DNA of 64,000 bases from Hyparrhenia diplandra (GCA_015847255.1 JADLZK010002577.1:62001-126000); one strand, 5' to 3'; shown: positions 34,752-46,752, numbered from the stretch's first letter. A program made the numbers and translations. The notes: generated by a model from the letters alone, not told the origin.

Positions 34752-37700
34752 ATGGCGGCCATCACCGACGACGAGCACCGCCAGACCCTGGCTGAAGAGG
34801 GGCGTGCCGTTCCCGTCGTGCAGCCTCATCAGCCCAACGTGGAAGGTGAGCAGTAAACACCTCGCCGCAGTTTAATTTATGCGATTTCTGACGGCCACTG
34901 TGACTTGCGCTTGCTGGAGGTTCGCCACCGTCTCTGGAGATTGAGAAGAAGGCCGCCGGCTCTGCGCCGCCGCCGCCATCAGCCGAGTCCCTCGCTAAGG
35001 TATAATATGCGCCCGAAGCCGCTGACTTTGTTGCCCCGTGCCGTATCTTTACTTCGACGATCTGTCCCGAATTTGGCCTGCACGAGTCGCCGTCGGCCGG
35101 ACTTTATTTTTTAGCCCTCAGTTGTCACGTCGAGCTGTCCTTTTTTTCTTCTTCGACCTTGTTTAGTTCAAAGTTTCAAGTTTTTTTTTCCAAACTCCAA
35201 AGTGGTCTGTCTGTCCTTTTAACACGGACGCAATCATACGAAATTAATATATCTGGATAATACTAGGTTTCTTTCCCAAACTCGAAAGTCGTGTCCATGA
35301 AAGTTCCTGTCGAGACACACATGTCTGCCGCGAACATTATTTGTGTACCAACGCCAACGACCAGTCAATGCTTCTAGACCATTTCAATTTATTTATTCAT
35401 TATTAGAATGTCCGTGTGCGGGCGTGGGGCGGGGCCTGTGCGCGTGTGTGGCCTAAGTGCGTGCCTGTGTGTTGTGTGCGCGCGCGCGTTTATGAGAAAG
35501 GAGAGTAGACTTTTCAGTACTATTCATTCTGTCCTATTGAAAATGTTGTTTGAAAAACGTGCCGTTCTCATAAACACGCTTCGTGGATGACATTTTAATG
35601 GAACGGAGAAAGTAGGTATCATTCTCATACTTGAACCAAGCACCCTCCTTTTGTAGGTTTATTAGACAAAACAACTTTGTTGAATCTGTTGTAAAAAAAC
35701 TTTGCTGAATCATTTTTGTTCGAAGGTAACCAAAAGATCGGCTAGGGTAATTCATGTTTTCATATTTAATATAAAAATTCGTTTTGAGAAAATGGTAACT
35801 GTCGGTGTACGTAGTTGGTGTCGGCGGTTTTATTATATTATCTTTTAAAGGATCCATTTAACAGATTTTCCCCGATAAGAAGAGAGGAATTTGATGTAAA
35901 GGGCAGCCAAACGTGGCATCAACCACCCCTGAAGGTGAAGCCCACCTACCACAAACGCGATAAAGTAATCGACACCCTAACTAAGAGCTCCCGGGCAGGA
36001 GGCCATAGTAGGTCATTGTTGCCGAGCTCAAGCATGTCACATGGGGAGCTCAAACTTTCATCCATGGCCACCCGCCCTGCCCATGGTGAATGTCGTGCGT
36101 CAGAAGCCAACCCAGCCCTTGAAGAAGAGGTTGACCAGACGCCAAGAAGCGCCACCACACAAGACATGATCGAGTCGAAATTCCACCAGAAATGTTACAA
36201 TATATCCAATACGTCGGTCGTCCAAGAATGGACCTGCTTTTCACGTGGAAGACATTGCCTACCGCACAACACACATTCATCCATTCGGCCTGAAACGTAT
36301 AGAGTGATGTGTCTAGTTTGGCCCAATTACAAGTGGGCTTTATTTTCAGACGCTAGGCGTTGGGCCCTTGGGTGCTGATGGGGATGCGAAAGCTGGAGAT
36401 GGTGAACGGTGCAGCAGCACTAGAGGGGCTGCAACACGACCCGTCAGCGGCGAGGGAAACCGTAGGCGTGGGGCGCATGCCCCAGACTGCAAGCGGGGGC
36501 GGCGGCGATGACTGGTGAGGGAAGGGGTAGATTACTGTCGGAGAGGTAGTTTTTATCTCGTGGGGAGTCACATATATAGGGGACGAAACGCTAGCTCGAC
36601 TGAGGCAGAGGCGGCGACGGGAGCTGTTAGCAATGTCGGGTAGATACCGAGCACGAGCAAGATCCCTTGGCTCCTGGCAGGTCCGATGCACCCTCCATGC
36701 GAGGTCAATCCCTCTTCAGGTATGATCTGAAATTCCAAACTGGCTGACGATTCAGTTCCCCATCTGTTTGTTTCAAGATCTTGGATTCCATCCCAATATG
36801 TGGGTATACACATACGTTCTTCGTTTATAGATGATTGGGTGGTCCAAGTACTTTCCAAGTACTTTTGTTTGTGTGTGTGTGTGGGGTGGGGGCGGTGGGG
36901 GGCAACCTTGATTTTTGTCGGATAAATTTTGCACAGGATAGTGGATTTGGGACCAATTTTTCGTGGGACAAACATTATTTTGATTGAATATATCAGTGGA
37001 TCATGAATTTTGATAGCCAAAGTTTTATAATTTCATTCCTGACGACACTGAGGGTTGGAAAAAGATTGAGACTAGAAGTAGGATCACATGACTTCTGTTT
37101 TTTTCTCCCGAAAACGTGTCCGTTGCACATGTTTCATTAAAAGGGACATACTATTTGCTGCATTCGTTGTTAGAAAAAGAGAGTAAAACAGATTTAGGTT
37201 TTTTTAAACAGTCCAACTCTTATCTCAAACTCAACTTGTAGTTATGGTAGTTCTACACACTGTTATATTGTCTAACTTTATTTATATCACTATAATCTGT
37301 CAGAATCAGAATCTTAGATATTGAATATGGCTCATCTTGTAATCTTGTACATGCTGTGCACTGGGACATTCCTTTTACCCCTGTTTGCTCTATATAAATT
37401 ATAAATATTGGCTGCACTTTTATTGGCAATTACTGCCTCTGTCCATAAAATGTCCATAAAAGAATGTAACTATGTGATTTGTGCAATCCAAACTAACTTA
37501 ACTTTTGACCAAGTTTATAGTGAATAGTATTCACATTTATGTCTCCAACTAGGTTTACTACAAGAATATATTTCATGATTAATGTAATAGTACTTACTTT
37601 CTATAATAAATGTTAGTAATTTATATATCACTTTAGTCGAATTTAGAATCATTTGACTCCTCGAAGAGTGAGAAATGCATCATTTTGTGAATGGAGGAAG

Positions 37701-39304
37701 TAGAGTCGCTGTCCTGGTATTGTAGTGTTTGGTCGAAATCACTTTGTTTTCCTTTTAATGTGGAACTGCTATAGTGTTATCATCTTTTAACATTCATTTA
37801 TTTGTTTCTCCTACCAATTTCTAAAGGCCCGTGGTCTTTTGATATTAGCTTTTGGGCTATCATGACAATGTGTTGTTTCCTTGTAAAGCACCACACTGGT
37901 TGAAACAGTATAACCAACTACTGATTTCTGGATTTTTTTTTTTTTTTTGAAAAAAAATGTATTGAGCTAGACATTACTTTGAACTACCAGAAACCATTTA
38001 GGAATCGTCATGACGACTTAACTGATGCTTGTCCACAGATCCATGGGTTATGGCATTCTATAATGTTTCATCCATAAAATTGTCAATTGCAGGCCGAGGA
38101 AGGCATCACTGCAATCAAGGAATTGTGCCATGCAGCCAAAGCCAAGGAGAACAGGGAGTTTGGTGCTTTCATTGCTGCCTTTACTGCAAGCATGATGGTG
38201 GCGTGGTACTTCCTCTCTCCAGATGGCAGAGGAGCATACAATATGCGTTACATCATCCCAATGCTTCTTGGCTTTGCATGTGTCACCAGTGGTTTATCCT
38301 TGATGCTGCTGAGTCAGAACATCCTTGATCTCCGAGAAGAACTTGTTGTTGATGTCCAACTTGTGGCCTCCAAATGGCTTTCCTTGTTGTGCAGCATATT
38401 ACCTGTGCTAACTTTGCTTAGCTCCTTGGTGCTTTCGGGGTATAAGGTCTATAGGTACATTGGCCTCATCATTCTTGGTTTGGTGATGACACCACTTGCT
38501 TTGCTGCGATGGTACATTGGACGCAACATTGAGGGCAGTGGCGAACAAGTGGACAATGAGCACAAGGAGCAGTTAGAGGCAGCCTTCAAGTTTATTTCAG
38601 CCATTACCAACTCTGCGTTTGGTGGTTTGGTTGCCTTGGTGGTTAACTACAACATCACAGGTTATTCAGGACACACTAAGGGAGCCGTCCTCGTTGCCAT
38701 CTTCATCTTATTTACTACTGCCATCTTGGGACTTCTCTCAATGGAGATCCGGACGAAGCTACTGGAGATTAACAACTCAAGACTTAGGGGATCCATCATT
38801 AAAGCAATGTGGTTCATAATTATATTTATGCTTTTATTGCTGGCTGGTGCAACCTTTGCAGAAGTTTTTGCTGTAGTTGAGTTCTGGTCCTTTGCTGCAT
38901 TCCTGCCTTTGGCTTTTGCTTCTGCTATCTACCTGTTCCCTGAGCGCTGTGTCCGTGTACCCAGGAATAATAGTAATGCCAATGAGTACCTGATAGAGCA
39001 GTTTAATTGGAAGGCTGATAAGGGGATCAAAGTCGCCATGTGGTCATTTACGGCAATTATCAGTATCTTTGGAGGTTTCCTTCATGGTGATGACAAGATA
39101 CAGTATCTGAAGGCTTGCATCATCTTACTGACATCAGCATTTATGTCCGGGTTTGTTCTCACTCTGCTCACTATCAGACCAGATCCAACCAGCACTAGCC
39201 TTGCTGCTGCCACAACTATGCTAGATTGGACTGCATCGGCAACATTTGAGCTGCGATATTTGCCATTATGGTTGCGATGGTTCTGCAAATCCTGTGAAGC
39301 GTGA
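34752..39304 (+). CDS. Uncharacterised multi-pass membrane protein (paralogue of the gene at 20410-23489)
   Basis: Exons 34752-34845, 34920-34999 and 38093-39304 join in frame (GAA G|GT TCG, then AAG|GCC GAG) for 461 residues. The N-terminus of about 58 residues is hydrophilic and Pro/Glu-rich, so probably cytosolic. About ten hydrophobic segments follow, for example FIAAFTASMMVAWYFLS, VTSGLSLMLLSQNILDL, VLVAIFILFTTAILGLL and FIIIFMLLLLAGATFAEVF. HKEQLEAAFKFISAITNSAF matches the related segment in the paralogue. No catalytic motif, ER-retention signal or known transporter signature is visible; the function is unknown. The 3.1-kb second intron holds MITEs at 35520-35612 and 37433-37700 and GT-rich low-complexity sequence. 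No frame damage. The model is supported by consensus splice sites and by the homologous intron position. Confidence 0.82.
35520..35612. mobile_element. Short Stowaway-like MITE in an intron
   Basis: Imperfect inverted ends (ATTCTGTCCTATTGAAAATG and CATTTTAATGGAACGGAGAA) flanked by TA at 35518-35519 and 35613-35614. About 93 bp. Confidence 0.6.
37433..37700. mobile_element. Stowaway-type MITE in an intron
   Basis: Starts CTGCCTCTGTCCATAAAATG and ends CATTTTGTGAATGGAGGAAG with TA on both sides. The interior carries TTTGACCAAGTTTATAGTGA, also seen in the MITE at 33232. About 268 bp, moderately decayed. Confidence 0.7.
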
Positions 39305-40750
39305 GCCATGTTGACCAGCACCCTTCATCTTGACACAACTGGCAATCTGGCATGCACATTTTCCTGCGCTCTGCAGTGAACTTCCATACAAAATTGGGGA
39401 ACAATTGTATTCAAATCCATGATCAAATCAGATATTGTATACTGGTGATATGGATCATTCATTCTTTTCTGTCGGATGTCATGCCGAGAGAGGGAACCTG
39501 AAGCGCGGGGAGCATCTTGAATCTGGATATCAAACCAGGTATTGTCTAATTGTGATATGGATGGTTTATTCTTTTCAATTGGATATCTCAGATTCTTGTG
39601 GGTGCAAGTGCAATCTGTTGGACCATATGGTTAACTCGAAATTACATCATGTTTGAGAAGGTCCTGTCACCATTTTATTTGCAAGTTATCTTCAGGCGAA
39701 CTTACTGTAAAGATGAGATGCAGAAATATTGAGACAGTCATGATTGAGGTGTTTGCAAGACACGGCTAGAGATTTAGTAATAGACTTGCTAGAGATTTAG
39801 TAATAGACTTGCTAGAGATTTAGTAATAGACTTGCTTCTTAGTAGTGGCTTTTGTAAACGCTTTTTGGTGCTCTCTTTGGCTCAAAACTTTGCTTTTGAG
39901 ATTCCTTAAAAACGGCATACTCCTGTTTGTAATAATGAACAACCATATGCATTGATCGATATAAAATCTGGGATATGAAGAAGTTGTTTGATGCCTCCTG
40001 GTACCTCACTTTGGGACATAATGCTTACCACATAGAAAACAAAGATACGAACGGCATGATATGCTTCTAAATTCTTATTTGCAGTGATCAGTGATCAGCA
40101 TGATATGAGCTGCTGCAAATCTTTGAACATTTTGCATGATCAGCATGATATGTTTCTTTGGTATAATTGACATGTTTCATGTTTGAAATATTTTCCTCAG
40201 ATAAATGAGTTAATATTCGGTCTCTGCACCGAAGGACTACAATTCTGAAACCTTGCCACTACATCAACGGTGTTTACATAGATATATTCAAACTTAAGTA
40301 TGATTATGAGTGTCTATCTGCATACTTATAAATATTACTACCTCAGTTTTTTACGTCCCACTACTTACGGTTGGACCAGAAAATTTATCTTGTTTCCGTT
40401 AGCCAATGGTACAAATTGTTAAACATTGCTCTGTCTAGTATCTGTACTGAATCACAATACGCAAATGCTGTGGTAATAGTTGTTGCTGTTTAGGATCCAG
40501 AATGCTGTGGTAATAGTTGTTGCTGTTTAGGATCCAGAATGCTGTGGTAATAGTTGTTGCTGTTTAGGATCCAGTGAGTCATGTAAAAGGGCTATGCTGG
40601 CCTAATATGACAATTTTTTGTGGAAAAGTTTTTCTAGTGAATGAACCCTCTTGTTAGCATGCAGTCGTAATATGCTAATGCTGACATATTGCAGCTAAGA
40701 AAAGAAAATTTACTTTGCTTGTTCTGACCTATTTCAATATTTTGAGTGGT
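39305..40750. other. 3' flank of membrane protein gene with two short tandem arrays
   Basis: It contains the likely 3' UTR and otherwise AT-rich sequence. At 39765-39833 a 23-bp unit (GCTAGAGATTTAGTAATAGA plus CTT) is repeated three times without change. At 40464-40574 a 37-bp unit beginning AATGCTGTGGTAATAGTTG is repeated three times without change. No further gene was found. Confidence 0.7.
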
Positions 40751-40754
40751 GCCA

Positions 40755-41845
40755 ATTCCTTTTTTTTTAGTAAACATGGAGCTTTCATTAAGTTTCAGAA
40801 CGATTACAATCCTCGCCTGCTAAACCAATTAGCCAGTCCGAATTACATCAAGCCAAAAAATAAGCTTTATAAGGTAGAAACCATAGAGGCATCGCTGTGA
40901 AGGCGGCTGAGGCTCCCGCTTCAAAATGGCAACGGGTACCGAAACCCGAGTACCCAACGGGTTTTACCCGATAAAGATGCGGGTATGGAATGATTTTTTC
41001 TACCCGCTGGTGCGTTATTGGAAGAAATCTTCTACCCATCGGGTACACGGTAATGGTGCGGGTGTAAGCTACCCATACCCGTCTACCCGTGGGTAATAAA
41101 TACCCGCATATATCACTAACAATCATAATAAATTTGGCCCATATAACACTAGAATTTGAGCCAATTCAACTAAAGTCTACATATATAACACTAGTATTGT
41201 TGCTAATTGATGTTAGATTTGCTTTTGTGCACATATATTGACCTAATATTTATTAAATATTTGAATTTATAAAGCATTTCATATGTCATACTTTCGGGTA
41301 TGTTCGCTGGTACGGGTTACCCGTCGGGTAGAATTTACCCGCGCGGTACGGGTATGGAATGACTTTTCCTACCCGCATGCGGATACGGGTAACCCGACGG
41401 GTAAGATTTACTCTGGCGGGTGCGGTACGGGTGGGCACTATCCGTCGGGTATTTACCCGTTGCCATCTTGACTCCGCCGCCATCGAGGAGAAGATCGTGG
41501 CTGTCTTCGAGGGGGGCGTCGCGGACTTCGCCGCACCGTTTTGAGATCCTTCTCAATGGTGCCTTCGACATCTCAACCCTAGGCCTCAACACCGGGGCCC
41601 GGGCGAGGAGGTCGCCTAAAAAGCAGCCAGCGTCCGGGTGGTTTGGTTGCAAAATCTGTTAAGATGTAATCGTTTGTAGTGTATCCCGCACATGTTAGGT
41701 CTCGCCCGGTAATCGGTTGGTTCTTGTTGCATCTTGTTGTTTGAACTTTATTCTCGCTTGATGAAAAACGCGCAACGGCGTGGTCTCTAAAAAAAGTTTG
41801 CATCCCTTCGCACCCATTGCACATGAAAATCAACAAAATTATTTC
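40755..41845. mobile_element. Retroposon-like tails interrupted by a hAT-like element
   Basis: At 40759-40800 a T run followed by AGTAAACATGGAGCTTTC reads on the minus strand as an A-tailed 3' end ending TTAATGAAAGCTCCATG. Near 41745-41798 the plus strand has CTTTATTCTCGCTTGATG, a short spacer and an A run, another retroposon-like tail. The surrounding sequence (41470-41700) is GC-rich without a recognisable domain. The two tails point in opposite directions, so more than one insertion is involved. Confidence 0.4.
40921..41471. mobile_element. hAT-like non-autonomous element with CGGGTA subterminal repeats
   Basis: Inverted ends TCAAAATGGCAACGGGTA and TACCCGTTGCCATCTTGA (one mismatch). The subterminal regions are packed with CGGGTA and TACCCG motifs in both orientations, the interior is AT-rich, and no transposase is present. 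Clustered subterminal hexamers are typical of hAT elements. The flanking octamers CTCCCGCT and CTCCGCCG are only partly alike. Confidence 0.6.
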
Positions 41846-42151
41846 CTAGGTCCCTGATGTCAAAAAAATACCACCTATGGAGCGGTGGACCAACAACACC
41901 TGTAGAAGATTACCAAGACCCTGGCAATCGACTTCCAGTATTACCTTGTCCCGCCCAAGCTCCATCGCAAATTGTCTCTTCGAGACATCCGATAAAATTG
42001 AACGATACAGGAAGCTCCAGCGCGCAAGTTCCAGTCCCTCCTTTGCAGCCAAAGCTTCTGCTACGAGGGCATCATCGACATTATCGAACCACCTCGCCGC
42101 AGCCCCTAAGATCTCTCCCGACTGGTTACGGAGAAAGAACATGAGTTGCAC
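41846..42151 (-). pseudogene. RNase H-like (RVT_3) domain fragment
   Basis: The minus strand encodes RNQSGEILGAAARWFDN, VAEALAAKEGLELAR, ELGRDKVILEVDCQGL and a weak SIGGI end. These are blocks of the RNase H-like domain found at the C-terminus of plant non-LTR retrotransposons and in small RNase H-like proteins. About 20 extra residues separate LELAR from ELGRDK, so an in-frame insertion or a fused piece is present. The start of the domain, with its first catalytic Asp, is missing. Treated as a remnant. Confidence 0.6.
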
Positions 42152-42189
42152 ACGTTCATCACTTATCTATGGGTCATTTTAACTGTCCT

Positions 42190-42693
42190 CTGATAATTAG
42201 TAGGCAAAGAACTGCCAAGAGGTGCTAGACCGGTTGGTGCAGCACTTTCGTTGGCATCCTCGAGGTGAGAGTTCGAGCCCCAAGTGTGGGCGCACTTACG
42301 CGTAGGTAAATAAACTCCATTGTCTGTCTCCACATCCAAAGCATAGATTTGTGGTCATCTCATCTCACGGAGCAAAGCATAGATCTATGGTCGCCTTATC
42401 TCACGGCTCCATCCCGTCTCACGTCCAAAGTATAGGTTTGTGATCATCTCATCTCATGGAGCAGCATAGGTCTATGGTCAGCTCATCTCACGCGATTTGT
42501 GGTGCCCTCTGTGTATGAGGGGCAAGGGGTTCAGTGGTTTTATCGACCGCATGAGAACATATATTTTTAAAGCAAAATACTCTGGCTACTCTTAGTCCCC
42601 GTGGGTTTGAGTTTTTTTATAAGGAAAGAACTGAGAAGTTGGTAGCAGCCTTGGTCGTCCCGGCACCGACAATATATACTTGTAGATTATATG
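42190..42693. repeat. Imperfect tandem repeats and possible tRNA-related SINE piece
   Basis: 42330-42500 holds four degraded copies of a unit containing CATAGATTTGTGGTCATCTC and CATCTCACGGAG. 42225-42290 contains GACCGGTTGGTGCAGC and, about 35 bp further, GAGAGTTCGAGCCCC, resembling RNA polymerase III A and B boxes of a tRNA-related SINE. No clover-leaf fold was evident, so I do not call a tRNA. Confidence 0.35.
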
Positions 42694-42695
42694 TA

Positions 42696-43019
42696 CTCCC
42701 TCCGTCCCGAAATAATGGACGTTTTGGCATTCAAAAAAGTTTCACAATAAAAGACGTTTTAGGATGTGGGCTTTCACCGTAGGCTGCCGTCTCACCATCA
42801 GCTATGTGTCGGCCACTGTTGGGAATAAAAAAACGAAAAAAAAGAAAGGAAGAGACGAGGGAGCCTGGGAGGAGCAAGTGGATCTGGACCACAAACGTCT
42901 TTGAGAGAGAAACGTGGGGAGCCGAGGAACACTTGAGTAGGGGCGTGCAGGTCATCTGGCATGGTCCTTGTTAATCGTGTCCAGGTGCTAAAACATCTCT
43001 TATTCCGGGACGGAGGGAG
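42696..43019. mobile_element. Stowaway-type MITE
   Basis: Starts CTCCCTCCGTCCCGAAATAA, ends TTATTCCGGGACGGAGGGAG; the inverted ends are near perfect. TA occurs on both sides (42694-42695 and 43020-43021). 324 bp, with a non-AT-rich interior that may be captured sequence. Confidence 0.85.
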
Positions 43020-43021
43020 TA

Positions 43022-44300
43022 GATAATAACAATCTTGGTTAAAGATTTTTTTGTTTTTGTAAAATTCGATACGCAGCATTAAAGGGTGAGGGCATATTGT
43101 TGGGTAAAAGGAAAAAATATATCTATTTTTTTAAAAATACCGATCTGAAGATACGTAAGTGCTTACCTGCTGCTGTTCAGATTAAGAAACATCGTAAGTG
43201 CTTACCTGCTGCTGTATATGAATTGTCTCACCTCAACCTTAAGTATCAGAATGCAGGATTTGGTCTAGATGGAAAATTGAAGTTTGTCCATTTCTTGGTC
43301 TATTTTCAGATTCAACATGTGACTCTGTGAGCATTCAAAAGCTGAGCAAACTCGACCGGTGACTCTCTCTTTTTTTTAGGGAAGACCGGTGACTTTAGTA
43401 TGAGAATGCATGTCAAATTGACCAAGTCTTTTGGGCCGGCCCATTATTTTGCATTTGAAGAGTGTAGTTCCTTCCTGTTAACATCACCAGACTACTGATT
43501 CGACAAATCTGGCGCTCGAATTGTGCGGGCTCCATGTTCATTCGTACCAACTGTGCAGAGAAGTCTCCCTCAAAAAAAAAAAAAAAAAAAAAACTGTGCA
43601 GAGAAGTTTTCAATCAAGTACTAACAATTGCATAACCAACAAGCAGAGAGGGACGAATGAACGATCAATTTCAATTCTGATCGTGCATTGCTAAGCACGA
43701 AACAGAAACCCACCCACTACCAAGTCGCCTATCCCATGGTCTGCATTGTGTCGTATATGAAGGGAAGTGTTAGGACGGCAGACCTACCAGAAATGTTAGG
43801 ACGGCAGACCTGCCAGAACGAAAAGAGCCTAGCGAATTTCCAAATGGCGGTCAGTAAAGCCTCATGACAAGAGTAGAGCACCAAACGTGTCATTTATTAT
43901 TTCTTCAGAGAGGTACACCGCCTGAAGAAACCTTCCCCAAATTCAGCGTCGACGTTTATCCACCACATCATATTGTTTGGCCAAGTTTGAGGCCGTCCCC
44001 AACGGTGATATAAGGCGGTGTTCGATTACAGGGACTTTTCTATGTTAAGCCTTAAAAATCTTAAAAGTCATAAAAACCTAATAGAGTGACTTTTTTCTAT
44101 ACTTTCTTTTTCTGTTAAAAGTCCCTGGAGAAATTGTCCCTTGAGAGTTTTTTTCCCCAAGTCCTTAGGCGTAAATAAAGTTCTAGACTTTTTAAACTAA
44201 ACATGGTCTAAGTCTCCAGCTTACCTTAGGATGACCTGGAGCCGAGAGAAGGTGAGAACTAAAATCGCTAGCGACTATTTCGTCGAAGTTGGCACGCGTG
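43022..44300. other. No gene recognised
   Basis: AT-rich and A-run sequence. A 27-bp near-duplicate around GTTAGGACGGCAGACCT occurs at 43767 and 43796. 44027-44215 looks like a diverged MITE (GGTGTTCGATTACAGGGACT to AAACTAAACATGGTC). No coding signature. Confidence 0.35.
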
Positions 44301-44500
44301 GAGAAACGCTCGCACAGACGTTTGAAGAGGCTATAGTTCCTGTTAACATCATCTACTGAACATTTGAGCCTATTAGTTCCTGTTAACATCATCTACTGAA
44401 GAATTTCTGGGCCAAGTGCGTCGAGAAACGCTCGCACAGACGTTTGAAGAGGCTAGTAGTTTCTGTTAACATCATCTACTGAACATTAAGCCTGTTCCTG
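44301..44500. repeat. Nested tandem duplication with a 24-bp sub-repeat
   Basis: GAGAAACGCTCGCACAGACG starts at 44301 and again at 44423, giving a 122-bp unit. Inside it CTGTTAACATCATCTACTGA occurs at about 44340, 44380 and 44463. Confidence 0.75.
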
Positions 44501-44738
44501 TTAACACCAGACGAGGAGACCACGGTTGCGTCGTGTGGGCCAAGTGCTGCCAGCTGACCTGACACGGAAACATGGGACACCCCGTCCCGATTCCCACCCA
44601 CCTTAATTATGACTTGTAGTACGAAGGTGTAGCGTAAAATAATATTCATATTTATGTGTTTAAATTAATTTATTATATATGTATTATTAATTAAACTAAT
44701 AATATTTATTTTGTACTGTAAATGCTAGTGTGAAATTT

Positions 44739-44950
44739 GGGGTGTTTAGTTCCCTACCAAAAAACTTTCATTCTGTCACATCAAATATTTTGTCATAAAG
44801 CATTAAATATAGTTAACATAAAAAACTAATATTGCATACTCTTAGCCAAATTATATATGAGTAGCTTTTTAAAAAGTTACAAGTTAGTTTTTAAAAGTCA
44901 AAAATTACGTTTATTTTGAGAGTAATTTTTTTCATCAACTAAGCACACCC
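44739..44950. mobile_element. Tourist-like MITE
   Basis: Starts GGGGTGTTTAGTTCCCT and ends ATCAACTAAGCACACCC. AT-rich interior, about 212 bp. The end sequence is shared by a large grass MITE class related to PIF/Harbinger or hAT elements, so the superfamily is not certain. Confidence 0.55.
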
Positions 44951-45777
44951 TTAGCCAAATTAAAAAAACAATTCGGTGTCGCAAAGAGCTCAGAATATCT
45001 GGACAGCTGATCGAGTTCGAGCCGATTATATATGTGCTGGTTGAGCTGAGCTCGAACTTGAACTGTTTGGGTTCGGGTTCGGGTTCGCTGCTCGGCTCGC
45101 CGCTCGGGTTCGGTTATTTCGAAACCGCCTCCACTTTTTCCCATATAAAAGGACGAGTGTTCCGAGGGCGGACAGGCGGAGAGTCATAACCACGCGGCCT
45201 GCACGGCAAACACCCAATGACAAGCGTCGCTGGCTCGCAGGCCCCACATAGTCAAATATACTGTAATCCTAAACAAAACCAAAACACGTACTCCAGGGAT
45301 CTACTGCTGTCTCGGTCGGTCGTTTGCAAGACCCCTTCGCCGATCGCCGCAGCAGATGCAGGTCCTTCCCACCGTCGTTGCCACGGCCGACGCCGGCCGC
45401 CTGGCTTCCGCTGCCCACTGCTGGGCGCCGCCGCTTGGGCCGCCCGGGCCAAGGGCCAAGGCGAAGCAACACCAGGGCCGTGCGTGGCCCACCTGAAGCC
45501 CCTCGCCTACGCCGTGGCCGACGCATCATCGCCTGTATCATGAAGCGTCTCTAGCCTAGACGGTGAGCAGGGGACGGGGAGGAGACTGTCGAGACAGCGT
45601 CCAGTCGCCGTCCGTTGGTGAGCCGGGCTCGATCGGGCTTCCTTCGAGCCCAGGCTAAAGCTCGTCGAGTCGCCGTGTCGGCTAGAGCCGATCGATATGA
45701 GCGAGCCCCGGTCGGTCGTCTACCATTCCACCGGAACCAACCTCGAAACTTCCTCGTTCATTTTTTTTCAAAAAAAA
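44951..45777 (+). other. GC-rich block with TATA box and small ORF, identity unknown
   Basis: A TATA box (TATAAAA, 45144-45150) precedes a GC-rich stretch. From ATG 45356 a 46-codon ORF runs to TGA 45494-45496; its product is Ala/Pro-rich and matches no family I know. The arrangement could be the 5' end of a lost gene or a retroelement fragment. 44990-45120 has GGTTCG-rich runs resembling subterminal regions of hAT elements. Confidence 0.2.
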
Positions 45778-45925
45778 AGAAGCGCCGAATCTGGTCCTTT
45801 GCTGATAAACAATGTCAATAGCCGTCCCTTTCGCAGCAGTTTCCACGCATAGCCGGCCCCTTTCTCAGCAGTTTCCACGCAGGGGGCAGTTGTCCGCACG
45901 TCACGGGCGATGCTACCTTTCATTT
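45778..45925. repeat. Dispersed duplicate, copy 1 (partner at 48410-48510)
   Basis: GCGCCGAATCTGGTCCTTTG and GGCAGTTGTCCGCACGTCAC followed by GATGCTACCTTTCATTTA recur at 48414-48510 with minor changes. Copy 1 has an extra internal TTTCCACGCA repeat. Both copies follow an A run. Not coding. Confidence 0.65.
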
Positions 45926-46439
45926 ATTGCTAGTGCAGTACTGATGCGACTTTTGGGTGCGTAATGACGTAAGCGCTTACGCATGGTGGCCGGGGTCGCT
46001 GCGGGCTGCCAAACACCAAACAGCGGAACTGTCGACCAGCTACCCGCCGGCATCTAGAGAATATACACGTGGCGAGATTTTAGTAGTGTAAAGGAAGTGT
46101 GCGTGTGACGAGCCGCGCACCTCATCTGCGGGCTTGCGGCCCGACCCCGATAAGCTCACCGGCGCCCGACCAAACGAAAGACTCACCGGTGGCGCGGGGT
46201 CGGGCTTGAAATTTTGAATCATCGTAAATTCCGCCCAAAGGACGGGGCCATCCATGTGACCATGTCCAATTGTCCATGCCAACCGCTTCTCGACGAACTT
46301 CCCTGTAAATAAAATAATAAATATTGAACTGATGTTATATAAAAAGAAGTTCTTAAACCATGTCTTGTCTTCCGGCCGTTGAGAAATCAAGAAAACCCGC
46401 GTACGCATCTACCGTATCACCAAGTTCTGAACGGTTAAC

Positions 46440-46752
46440 TACGGTATCACCAAGTGCATGTGGCCCTTCGTCCTTTGAGAGTTTGGGACGCCCGCAACGG
46501 TCACGTTTTTCGCCATGAGAATTTTTGTCACCGTCTTATGTTGCTTAGAGTATACGATGATTTATTCATTTGGCGTAAGCGCCTTTCTTCTATTCATGTA
46601 AGCGGCCTCGAAGGCTGGTGTAACCATATCCTCTCTTGTATTCATCGTACATCTGTAACTCTTCCCCTATCCAAGCTTGATCTTGGTGTAGGGGTTTTTA
46701 AAATCAAAGGTGGGGAACCCCCGCGTTTATGTATCAAAAAAAAAAAAAAAGT
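46440..46752 (+). mobile_element. A-tailed retroposon fragment
   Basis: The sequence ends AACCCCCGCGTTTATGTATC followed by about 14 A, a usual 3' end of grass LINE-type copies. A possible short target duplication AAGTGCA occurs before 46453 and after the A tail. The ORF across it has no domain that I recognise. Confidence 0.5.

Noticed and set aside
42225..42295. tRNA gene
   Set aside because: A and B box-like motifs occur, but no clover-leaf arms or anticodon loop could be drawn; at most a SINE relic.
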